A stretch of 11,595 bases of DNA. Origin: an uncultured Clostridia bacterium. Lineage in GTDB: Bacteria; Bacillota; Clostridia; Lachnospirales; Lachnospiraceae. Positions within the stretch are counted from its first letter, which is position 1. Every line of letters begins with the position of its first letter. The stretch is from positions 1-11,595 of the forward strand of contig CALASV010000288.1 in NCBI GenBank assembly GCA_937888895.1, written 5' to 3'. The translations under genes and the position numbers were made by a program. Shown in pieces: positions 5,768 to 11,595 of this stretch. A model generated the notes under the pieces. The model ran no database searches and had not been told where the DNA came from. It was given only the letters and a program-made list of their open reading frames with translations.

Positions 5768-7431
5768 TTATTTTTTTACACATTTTTTTCTTTTTTGTTT
5801 CAGGCGAACTTCCTCTGGGAGCTGGTTCGACCATGGCAAATACTTATCTAATATCTCTGGTGCTTTCTCATGGGCATACCCTATCTCAGGAAGTTCTGTC
5901 AGAAGATAATTTAAATATTCATACACATCTAAATCGTTGGCTCTCGCACTTTCTACGATAGTATAAAGTACGGCATTGGCTTTTGCTCCTTTCGGAGTAT
6001 CTGCGAATAACCAAGCCTTTCTACCAACTGCAAATGGGCGAATATGAGATTCGATTAAGTTATTGGATTCACTAATCGACCATCTTCTAAAAATGTCTGA
6101 AAGCCTTGTTTATGATTTTTAGCATAATTCAGTGCTTTCATTAACTTTTCATTCGTTGTTGGTAGTTCCCTTGTTTTTTCTACCCACGACCAAAAGGCAT
6201 CGAGAAGGGCTGTGACACCACTCTGACGCTGTTCTTTTCGTTCTTCCTTACTAAGGTCTTTGAGTTTTTCTTCCAATTGAAACAGAAGATTAATATATTC
6301 TCGACCTTCGGCACCCTTAGAACCTGGTAATTCTTTCCCTTGATTATCTAATGGAATACTATCTACAAAGTAACGACGAAGGTGGGCATAACACAAACTC
6401 AGTTTCACTTGCTCTATATTTTCATATCCTTGATAAGCATCCGTAATTAAGTACCCTGAAAATCCTTTCAATAATTCTTCGGCTATGGTTCTAGCACGGC
6501 TTTTCGAATAATGAAAGAATGTGGCACGTATTTCTTCACAAGCAGCACTTTGCATTACCCAAACATAAGAGTTCGTACTTGCTTTTCTTCCTTCTTCTTT
6601 GTTACATTGTATCGTAGTTTCGTCCATATGTAACACAGCACAAGAAAGTAATGCTTGATGGATTCTATCATACAGTGGAGTCAGCCATTCTTCACTACAG
6701 CGAATGACCCAACGAACCATATCAGCTCGTGGTAATACTAACCCCATCCGATAGAAATCATTCTCTTGGCGATGTAACGGAATTCCCATCGCAAACTTTT
6801 GATACATCACCCAAGATACAAGAGAATGAGTGGCTATGGAATGAGGAAGTACTTTGGCTGGAATGGCTGCTTTTTGAAAGTGTTCTTTTTCTGCACTGCC
6901 TTCTTTGATGCCACATTCCGTACATTTCGCTACTTGACGGACAACTTGAACCACACGTACTTTGGCAGGGATAAACTCTACTTCCGTACGCACAAGCTGT
7001 TTTCCTATTACTTTTAAGGGAGCTCCACAGACGGAGCAAGTGTCATCTTCTGGAATCACATATTCTTCGATTACTTTTGGAATGCCAGCCAGTAATTCTT
7101 CTCGAATGCCTGGTTGACGAGGCGTTCTTTTGTAGCTTTTTACTGCTACTTTCTTTTGTTCGATAGATAATTGTTCTGCTAATTCTTGGTTGGTTTCAAA
7201 AAGGCAAAGTTGTCCCTCGGTTATTTCGCTAGAACGTCCAAACAGTTTCTTTCTTGCATGAAGAAGTGCTTGTATCATATGTTCTATTTGGATATCCTTT
7301 TTCCGAATCAATTCGTCTTTCTTTTCTAATTCTGCTTGCTGTTTTTCTATCTTTACTTGTTGCTTCTCTAATTCTAATTTTTGTTGTTCTACGAGTGTTC
7401 GAAGTCGTTGTAATTCCTCTAATTCTGTCAT
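5768..7431 (-). pseudogene. tnpC: IS66-family transposase TnpC, frameshifted near the third catalytic residue
   Basis: The intact part from 7431 has an N-terminal coiled coil (residues about 1-60) ending ARKKLFGRSSE, a four-cysteine zinc-binding segment (Cys132, Cys135, Cys170, Cys173), and the first two catalytic acids, Asp270 (VLHMDETTIQC) and Asp331 (LITDAYQGYENI). The frame ends at 6055 with EDGRLVNPIT. A second frame on the same strand continues the family sequence from about 6076: ISESNNLIESHIRPFAVGRK, then AWLFADTPKGAKANAV, YEYLNYLLTELPE and KYLPWSNQLPEEVRLK, to a stop at 5768-5770. The lesion therefore lies at about 6072-6078, and the catalytic Glu (in NNLIES) is out of frame. Without the shift the protein would be about 554 residues, close to the 557 of copy 1. 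A ribosome binding site (AAAGGG) precedes the ATG at 7431. A sequencing error cannot be excluded. Confidence 0.9.
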
Positions 7432-7469
7432 GTGTTTTCCCTTTACTTTCCTGTGTTTGAAGTACTTTT

Positions 7470-7498
7470 AGTATACCATATTTTTCTCTTTTTTACCA
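7470..7498 (-). promoter_or_regulatory. Possible extended -10 promoter for tnpC of copy 2
   Basis: On the minus strand TGGTATACT (7478-7470) is an extended -10 element 38 bp before the tnpC ATG. No good -35 box stands at 17 bp. It occupies the same tnpB-tnpC gap in which copy 1 has a consensus promoter, which supports a separate tnpC promoter in this IS66 type. Confidence 0.4.
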
Positions 7499-7524
7499 CA
7501 AAAAGAAAGCAAAAAAACAACGAA

Positions 7525-7548
7525 AAAGTGCCGAATTTCTCGCACTTT
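7525..7548 (-). terminator. Small hairpin between tnpB and tnpC
   Basis: AAAGTGC (7525-7531) and GCACTTT (7542-7548) are exact inverted repeats around a 10-nt loop. On the minus strand the hairpin is followed by T-rich sequence (TTTTTCGTTGTTTTTT). It lies 29 bp after the tnpB stop and may separate tnpAB transcription from tnpC. Confidence 0.45.
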
Positions 7549-7576
7549 CTCCCTGTTTTTTCGTCATTTTTTTACC

Positions 7577-7951
7577 TTAATAACAGAACTTTTGACTTGA
7601 CATAAACACCGAATGATGGGCTTTTTTCTGCTCGATTTCTAATCCTTCGGATAACCATTCTACTTGCTGTTTTGTAATTAATTTCACTTCTTCTTGTTTG
7701 GATGGCCATTGAAATTTCATCTCCTCCAGTAGCTTTTTTTGTGCTAAAATAAATCCATTTCGGTCATAACGTAATACTTTGATGGCATTTCGTTTTTTGT
7801 TACAAAATAAGAAGACACAATCTTCTTGAAATGGGTCTAAACCGAATTTCATAGTAACTAAAGCAGATAATCCTTCTAATTGCTTTCTGAAATCGGTAGG
7901 TCCACAAGCAAGATAAATATGCGTGGAAGAAGTAAGGAATTGTTTCATCAT
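7577..7951 (-). CDS. tnpB: IS66 accessory protein TnpB
   Basis: Complete 124-residue TnpB (IS66 Orf2). The diagnostic stretches are in order: HIYLACGPTDFRKQLEGLSA (about 11-30), GLDPFQEDCVFLFCNKKRNA, IKVLRYDRNGFILAQKKL, FQWP, and ITKQQVEWLSEGLEI. The ATG at 7951 overlaps the tnpA stop by 4 bp (ATGA), so translation is coupled. The protein is required for transposition of IS66 elements together with TnpA and TnpC; its exact role is not settled. Compared with the copy at 2410-2736 it keeps the N-terminal segment. The C-terminal tail after LEIEQ (KKAHHSVFMSSQKFCY) is basic and poorly conserved. Confidence 0.93.
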   Translation of the reverse strand: MMKQFLTSSTHIYLACGPTDFRKQLEGLSALVTMKFGLDPFQEDCVFLFCNKKRNAIKVLRYDRNGFILAQKKLLEEMKFQWPSKQEEVKLITKQQVEWLSEGLEIEQKKAHHSVFMSSQKFCY

Positions 7952-8280
7952 AATTGTTTTACCACTCGTAAAAAAGATAATAAGGTTTCTGGTTGAAAAT
8001 CATCTGGAATGATTAGTTTCATTCCTTGTACATATAGTGTGAGTCGATTTTCTACGGATGCTGTACGTGTAGTAAAAGTACTAGAACCAGAACCTAGAGA
8101 AACTTCTGCAAACATAGGTACTTGGGACGTATCCTGTTTCACTTTCAGTTGTCTTTTATAATAGTGAAACTGTTGCTCCTCGATATGATGTTTTAAACAC
8201 CAAGCTCGAATTTCCATTCCACTTTGCTCCCAATCCGAAATGCGTTGTTGCCAAAGTTCTTGTTTATTTTTTTCTATCAA
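7948..8280 (-). CDS. tnpA: IS66 accessory protein TnpA
   Basis: 110-residue first gene of IS66 elements. It has the family pattern of an N-terminal helical part (WQQRISDWEQSGMEIRAWCLKH, about residues 10-31, then QQFHYYKRQLK), a variable middle, and a C-terminal part ending LIIPDDFQPETLLSFLRVVKQL. The N-terminal half resembles a helix-turn-helix DNA-binding unit, which fits a role in recognising the IS ends. The start is a TTG at 8280-8278, decided by a strong AGGAGG 8 nt upstream; the same TTG context is conserved in the fragment at 10475. It is translationally coupled to tnpB through a 4-bp overlap. Sequence divergence from the remnant at 9970-10084 shows that at least two IS66 lineages have been present. 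Confidence 0.9.
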   Translation of the reverse strand: MIEKNKQELWQQRISDWEQSGMEIRAWCLKHHIEEQQFHYYKRQLKVKQDTSQVPMFAEVSLGSGSSTFTTRTASVENRLTLYVQGMKLIIPDDFQPETLLSFLRVVKQL

Positions 8281-8311
8281 ATGAAAAACCTCCTTTTGTT
8301 GAACTGCACCC

Positions 8312-8340
8312 AGTATAACAAAAAGAGGTTTCTGAAACTA
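8312..8340 (-). promoter_or_regulatory. IS66 left-end promoter for tnpAB
   Basis: On the minus strand TATACT (8317-8312) lies 17 bp after TAGTTT (8340-8335), a weak -35 box. The -10 box is conserved in all the left-end copies in the window, and the tnpA ribosome binding site follows at about 8289-8294. The -10 is convincing; the -35 is not. Confidence 0.45.
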
Positions 8341-8364
8341 GACGGTCGGTTTTGAAGCACTTAC

Positions 8365-8417
8365 AGTATACCATGAAAATGATAGTACTTCCATACGCCT
8401 TTTTTTGAAGCACTTAC
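8365..8417 (-). repeat. Inverted copy of the IS66 copy 2 right end
   Basis: On the minus strand it reads GTAAGTGCTTCAAAAAAAGG, then CGTATGGAAGTACTATCATT and TTCATGGTATA. It matches the plus-strand sequence from 5706 to about 5756, with differences only at three positions in the first ten bases. It abuts the inner left terminus at 8364 and ends 8 bp from the stop of the decayed gene at 8426. Confidence 0.85.
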
Positions 8418-8425
8418 AATAAACT

Positions 8426-8779
8426 TTACTTTTTAATAGCCGAAGTAATAACAAGTTCTTCACAAATACTGATAGTAATAGTTTCAAAATCAGAAAGATT
8501 TGCTTGTTCCACATTTCGTCTCTGATTTACGGAAACATGAACATAAGCATGATATGAATCATCAATAAAAACAACTAAACACAACTTTACAAGTTTCACT
8601 TCTGCAAATACATCTAAATATTCTCTCAGTCTGCAATGATTATTTTTTCAGGATATTTACGAAATATCATCGTCATTGGTAAATTTTCTATTGCAACTAA
8701 TACCTTCCGATTATTCTTCGTTAAATATTCTAAACTGAATCCTTTTCCTCCTGCTTACACAATTATATATATGGTCCAT
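8426..8779 (-). pseudogene. Decayed gene, probable sugar nucleotidyltransferase remnant
   Basis: No intact frame exists, but the minus strand shows coding sequence split over frames. An ATG at 8779 behind AAAGGAG begins MDHIYNCV. A second frame then reads AGGKGFSLEYLTKNNRKVLV, AIENLPM and FRKYPEKIIIAD to a stop at about 8634. A third reads LREYLDVFAEVK, VVFIDDSYHAYVHVSVNQRR and SDFETITISICEELVITS to a TAA at 8426. The order AGGKG, LT, K-LV-I, PM, then IIIAD resembles the nucleotide-binding N-terminus of NTP_transferase enzymes, which activate sugar phosphates. The expected central region is missing, so an internal deletion as well as frameshifts seems likely; the origin of the last 50 residues is not recognised. 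It starts 15 bp after the FkbM stop, so it was probably the next gene in that operon. Confidence 0.45.
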
Positions 8780-8794
8780 TATTCTCCTTTCTCT

Positions 8795-9877
8795 TCACTT
8801 TTTTCCATATACGATTCCTCTCCTAAAATCCATAGAATATGAAATATCTTCATCATATACAAAAAACATATAACCTTTGGAAGTTGAGGTCTGATATCCC
8901 AACGAATTTAAAATAAACTTAATATTTTCTTCATCATTCTGTTTATGATAACTACATATAGAACATCTTGCATTACTTTCATTCAATACTCTTTTTCCAC
9001 CCAACAACGCATCTATTTCTGCACCTTCTATATCCATTTTCAAAAAATCTATTCTTTCTTTTACTAATGAATCTAAAGTAATCGTACTTTCAGAATCATA
9101 TCTTGCTAAAAACTTATTACAAAACACCACTTTATCCTGATAATCAGCAAACGTTCTTTTTAATGGTTCTATCCAAATAGGGTCAGATTCAATAAGATAA
9201 ATTTTTTTAGCGTTATCAATAAATCTTAATGCAAAATTACCTTCACATACACCCGCATCAACAATAATACTATCAGGTTTTATTTCTGTTTCATTTTTTA
9301 CATATAGATGTGGCGAATTAATGTCTTGTTCATAAAGTATATCAAAAATACATTCCTTTCCATTACTTGTAGAAAATAAATAATTTTTAGGGAAATACAT
9401 TTTTTTATTTTCAAATATAATATATGGCATACCATCATTATCTCTATTTACATAATACACTATACTTGTTTCTTTTTCATATGAACCAAATATATTAAAG
9501 CCATTTAATTGATAATATATTAAACTTTCTTGAATTTCTAAGTTATTACTTTCTCTATATTTTTCACAAATTATTTCAGAAAGATTTTTTTCAATATTTT
9601 TATATGTAAGTATTTCTTTATTCTTTATTTTAAGTTTATCTATAATTGTTTCAAAAATTTCTGTATAAAAAATAGAACATATAATAATCGTATCAAATTC
9701 AAAATTTTGTATTTCCTCAGGAGAAATAATTTGTATTCCTTTATATTGTTTTCCCCATAACTCTCTGTTACTATCTGTAAACGCACAAATTATATAATCT
9801 TTATATAATACTTTTTTTAAATAAAAATTTTTTGCCGTATTCCCTAACCCCCAAATAATTGCTTTCTTTCTTTTCAT
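8795..9877 (-). CDS. FkbM-family SAM-dependent methyltransferase with N-terminal Rossmann-like domain
   Basis: 360 residues in two modules. Residues about 4-95 are a Rossmann-like domain (AIIWGLGNTAKNF, AFTDSNRELWGKQYKGIQII, DTIIICS), similar in plan to the N-terminus of the acyltransferase at 4690-5631. Residues about 200-355 are an FkbM methyltransferase: the SAM-binding motif VDAGVCEGNF (206-215), an acidic residue Glu230 after a beta strand (IYLIESDP), and the FkbM hallmark FLKMDIEGAE (278-287). FkbM enzymes are usually O-methyltransferases acting on secondary metabolites or, very often in such loci, on surface glycans; the substrate here is unknown. The ATG at 9877 follows GAGG with an 11-nt gap. 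The left-end promoter of an IS66 remnant (10110-10138) points at this gene from about 230 bp upstream. The next gene downstream is decayed. Confidence 0.9.
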   Translation of the reverse strand: MKRKKAIIWGLGNTAKNFYLKKVLYKDYIICAFTDSNRELWGKQYKGIQIISPEEIQNFEFDTIIICSIFYTEIFETIIDKLKIKNKEILTYKNIEKNLSEIICEKYRESNNLEIQESLIYYQLNGFNIFGSYEKETSIVYYVNRDNDGMPYIIFENKKMYFPKNYLFSTSNGKECIFDILYEQDINSPHLYVKNETEIKPDSIIVDAGVCEGNFALRFIDNAKKIYLIESDPIWIEPLKRTFADYQDKVVFCNKFLARYDSESTITLDSLVKERIDFLKMDIEGAEIDALLGGKRVLNESNARCSICSYHKQNDEENIKFILNSLGYQTSTSKGYMFFVYDEDISYSMDFRRGIVYGKK

Positions 9878-9969
9878 ATTTAATCTATCCTCTAATCTTA
9901 ATATTATATGTCAAATAAAATTGACCCACTTCCATGGAAATCAATTTTTAAAAAATTACTATTTAACCT

Positions 9970-10162
9970 GTTACTCTTCGATATGATTCTTGGAACACTA
10001 AGCTCGAATTTCCATTCCACTCTACTCCCAACCCGAAATGTGTTGTTGCCAAAGTTTTTGTTTATTTTTTTCTATTAAATACATATTCTCCTTTTATTGA
10101 ACTGCACTCAGTATAACAAAAAGAGAAGTACTAAACTAGATGGTCGGTTTTGATGCACTTAC
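9970..10162 (-). mobile_element. IS66 left-end remnant with decayed tnpA
   Basis: On the minus strand it starts GTAAGTGCATCAAAACC at 10162 and follows the left end of copy 2 through the -10 box, the ribosome binding site (AAAGGAG) and the first half of tnpA. The TTG start has become TTA (10078-10076), but an ATG two codons upstream (10084-10082) is in frame. It gives MYLIEKNKQKLWQQHISGWE and then a TAG stop at 10022-10024. Recognisable tnpA sequence continues to about 9970 and then ends. The rest of the element is missing, and about 90 bp of unremarkable AT-rich DNA separate it from the FkbM start. Confidence 0.8.
10110..10138 (-). promoter_or_regulatory. Retained IS66 left-end promoter pointing at the FkbM gene
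   Basis: TATACT (10115-10110) with TAGTTT (10138-10133) 17 bp upstream on the minus strand, the same arrangement as in the intact left end at 8312-8340. With the rest of the element gone, a transcript from here would run through the tnpA remnant into the FkbM start at 9877. Activity is inferred. Confidence 0.4.
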
Positions 10163-10284
10163 ATTTTATCAAAGGGAAATGTTCAGGCATCATAGATACG
10201 GAAAACATAACACCAGAAACACGAGGGAACCTTCCAATGTAGGGTTCCCTATAAGGCGTGTACGGGTGATTCTTCATCACTTAC
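10163..10284 (+). pseudogene. Tail of an IS66 tnpC plus right terminus
   Basis: From 10165 the frame reads FIKGKCSGIIDTENITPETR and then GNLPM before a TAG at 10240-10242. This matches the last 25 or so residues of the transposase at 2938-4611 with a few substitutions. The first arm of the tnpC hairpin is kept; the second arm is only GGTTCCCT before the sequence diverges. It ends with TTCATCACTTAC at 10284, the same kind of right terminus as copy 1. It directly abuts the left terminus of another remnant at 10162, so one element appears to have inserted into, or recombined with, another. Confidence 0.8.
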
Positions 10285-10390
10285 TATCCATACCTCACGA
10301 AGCTCATCTTGGTTGAGAACATCAACTTACTTATTATTCGTTTCGTCGTGCCCCTTTGGTACACATCGTTTCGTAAATTCCATAATAACA
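10285..10390. other. Short unassigned spacer between IS66 remnants
   Basis: 106 bp bounded by an IS66 right terminus (10284) and an IS66 left terminus (10391). No convincing coding sequence, promoter or hairpin is seen. Its base composition looks slightly more GC-rich than its surroundings, so it may be a scrap of another gene or element. Confidence 0.4.
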
Positions 10391-10504
10391 GTAAGTGCAT
10401 CAAAACCGACCGTCTAGTACAAGAAACCTCTTTTTGTTATACTGGTTACAGTTCAACAAAAGGAGTTTTTTCATTTGATAGAAAAAACTTGTAAAGTGGT
10501 GTAA
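10391..10504 (+). mobile_element. IS66 left-end remnant in plus orientation with tnpA start
   Basis: Begins GTAAGTGCATCAAAACCGAC at 10391 and follows the left end of copy 2 through TTGTTATACT, the AGGAG (10461-10465) and the TTG start at 10475. The tnpA frame is MIEK followed by TCKVV and a stop at 10502-10504, so only about the first four codons belong to tnpA. The remnant ends against the stop codon of the ManC gene (10505-10507), which is convergent. The usual -35 (TAGTTT) has changed to TAGTAC. Confidence 0.8.
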
Positions 10505-11575
10505 CTATACATACTTTTTAAATTCATCACAATGTAACTGTTGTACCAAACTTTTTATTTCTCCAAGCTTATCTCTAGAACATATCATAGTAACATCTTC
10601 TGTATCAACAACTATTACATTTTCTAAACCTGCCACAGCAAGTAATCTATCTTTACCTTCAATAATACAATTATAAATACTATGAGAAACAACATTTCCA
10701 TGAACAATATTTCCTTGCATATCTTTCTTATTTATACGTTCTAAAGAAAGCCATGAACCAACATCGTCCCAACCAAATATTCCACAATATACCAATAGAT
10801 TTGAACATTTTTCCATAACGCCAAAATCAATTGAAATAGATGGAATATTTTCATACTCTTTTTGTAATATTTCTTGATAATATTCTTTTCCAATTACATT
10901 TTCTACCTTTGACAATCCTTTATATAAATCTGGAATACATCTTTCTATTTCAAACAAAATAGAAGATACTTTCCATACAAAAATTCCACTATTCCAAAAA
11001 TAATTTCCTTCATTTAAATATTCTTTTGCTTTTTCTTTATCTGGTTTTTCAACAAATTTTTCAACAGAATATAACAATTCTTTAACATTGTTTGTATTAT
11101 ATTTAATATAACCATAACCTGTTTCTGGATAATTAGGTTGAATCCCTATTGTAATCATTGATTCTTCCGTTTCTACTACTTTTGCGACTGTTTTCAAAAC
11201 TTTTTCAAATTCTTTTTCATTTTTAATCAGATGGTCTGCTGGTAGCACAAACATAACTGCATCTTTTTTTTTCTTCTTTATATGCATTGCACCAAGACAA
11301 ATACAAGGAGCTGTATTTTTAGCAATAGGCTCATATAGAATATTATCCTTAGGAATATCCTTTAATTGTTCTGTAATTAAAGACTCATAATTTTTATCAG
11401 TAACAATATATATATTTTCTTTTTTTACAATATGGTTAATACGCTTCACTGTTAATTGAATTAATGTTTCTTCCGAATCAATTAAAGATAAAAATTGTTT
11501 TGGAAATTGTTTGCGACTTCTAGGCCAAAAACGCTCTCCCTTCCCCCCTGCCATTATTAGTGCTGTATATTCCAT
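10505..11575 (-). CDS. manC: Mannose-1-phosphate guanylyltransferase (GDP-mannose pyrophosphorylase)
   Basis: Makes GDP-mannose from mannose 1-phosphate and GTP in the cytoplasm, supplying mannose or GDP-sugar derivatives for surface glycans. The 356 residues fit the short, single-function form without the C-terminal phosphomannose isomerase domain. Motifs are in order: MAGGKGERFWPRSR with PKQFL (8-29) for nucleotide binding, EPIAKNTAP (82-90), LPADHLI (111-117), ETGYGYIKY (151-159), VEKFVEKP (171-178), NSGIFVW (195-201), SIDFGVMEK (248-256) and GWDDVGSW (268-275). The remainder (about 285-345) looks like the short beta-helix tail of this enzyme class. The ATG at 11575 has AAGGCGG about 9 nt upstream. 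The stop abuts an IS66 remnant, but the C-terminus looks natural. Upstream genes of the locus are beyond the window. Confidence 0.94.
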   Translation of the reverse strand: MEYTALIMAGGKGERFWPRSRKQFPKQFLSLIDSEETLIQLTVKRINHIVKKENIYIVTDKNYESLITEQLKDIPKDNILYEPIAKNTAPCICLGAMHIKKKKKDAVMFVLPADHLIKNEKEFEKVLKTVAKVVETEESMITIGIQPNYPETGYGYIKYNTNNVKELLYSVEKFVEKPDKEKAKEYLNEGNYFWNSGIFVWKVSSILFEIERCIPDLYKGLSKVENVIGKEYYQEILQKEYENIPSISIDFGVMEKCSNLLVYCGIFGWDDVGSWLSLERINKKDMQGNIVHGNVVSHSIYNCIIEGKDRLLAVAGLENVIVVDTEDVTMICSRDKLGEIKSLVQQLHCDEFKKYV

Positions 11576-11595
11576 TATTATAATCCGCCTTTCTG

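Larger units (their letters stand above)
5706..8417 (-). mobile_element. IS66-family element, copy 2, with swapped outer end
   Basis: Carries tnpA, tnpB and a frameshifted tnpC in the normal IS66 order on the minus strand. The right end is GTAAGCACATCAAAA at 5706. On the other side two nested termini occur: GTAAGTGCTTCAAAACC at 8364 just upstream of tnpA, and a further 53 bp (8365-8417) that is an inverted copy of the right end. The outermost 2712-bp unit therefore has inverted repeats of about 50 bp. No 8-bp target duplication is apparent when the flanks of 5686 or 5706 are compared with those of 8364 or 8417. Confidence 0.75.

Noticed and set aside
5749..5961. 70-codon plus-strand frame
   Set aside because: It is antisense to the second frame of the tnpC pseudogene, whose minus-strand translation matches IS66 TnpC clearly.
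6055..6080. Programmed frameshifting in tnpC of copy 2
   Set aside because: IS66 tnpC is normally a single frame, no slippery run is present at the junction (CGATTAGTGA), and copy 1 encodes the same region without a shift.
8636..8842. 68-codon plus-strand frame
   Set aside because: It lies antisense to the end of the FkbM gene and to the nucleotidyltransferase remnant, and has no family signal.
4649..10474. Recurring short repeats as a possible CRISPR array
   Set aside because: The repeats are IS66 terminal sequences of 50-80 bp scattered next to tnp genes, in both orientations, without regular spacers or cas genes.
10309..10494. 61-codon open frame across the IS66 left end
   Set aside because: It runs through the unassigned spacer and then through the IS terminal repeat, which is non-coding in the other copies; no ribosome binding site.

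Overview
The window looks like an AT-rich (GC roughly one third, judged by eye) chromosomal segment of a gut-type Firmicute. Lachnospiraceae or a close clostridial relative is the best guess, from the low GC, the purine-rich ribosome binding sites, the style of the tandem tyrosine recombinases and the type of IS66 elements. No rRNA, tRNA or CRISPR array is visible.

Layout. (1) 1-2034: two overlapping tyrosine recombinase genes, likely the last two of a recombinase trio (RIT-like element), ending in two large palindromic structures built from a repeated TTCGGYAT half-site. (2) 2029-2337: the 3' third of an IS3-family transposase gene, in frame and carrying the last two catalytic residues, into which the recombinase element appears to have inserted. 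(3) 2392-4716: a left-truncated IS66 element (copy 1): decayed tnpB, a full-length tnpC with its own strong promoter, a long hairpin over the tnpC stop codon, and an end capped by an inverted left-end fragment. (4) 4690-5631: a CatB-type (hexapeptide) O-acyltransferase on the minus strand whose last eight codons and stop lie inside the IS66 tip. (5) 5686-8417: a second IS66 element (copy 2) on the minus strand with intact tnpA and tnpB and a frameshifted tnpC, capped at its left end by an inverted copy of its right end. (6) 8426-8779: a decayed gene that looks like a sugar nucleotidyltransferase. (7) 8795-9877: an FkbM-type methyltransferase with an N-terminal Rossmann-like module. (8) 9970-10504: a pile of three IS66 fragments. 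(9) 10505-11575: a complete mannose-1-phosphate guanylyltransferase (GDP-mannose synthesis).

How it fits together. The non-mobile genes (acyltransferase, nucleotidyltransferase remnant, FkbM methyltransferase, ManC) all lie on the minus strand and suit a surface polysaccharide locus: ManC makes GDP-mannose, and the other two would decorate the sugar with acyl and methyl groups. IS66 copies sit between every pair of these genes except the nucleotidyltransferase remnant and the FkbM gene, so the cluster has probably been cut and rearranged by IS activity. I found no convincing new defence or signalling system. The most interesting signals are the palindromic recombinase-element end, the end-swapped IS66 copies, and the IS-encoded C-terminus of the acyltransferase.
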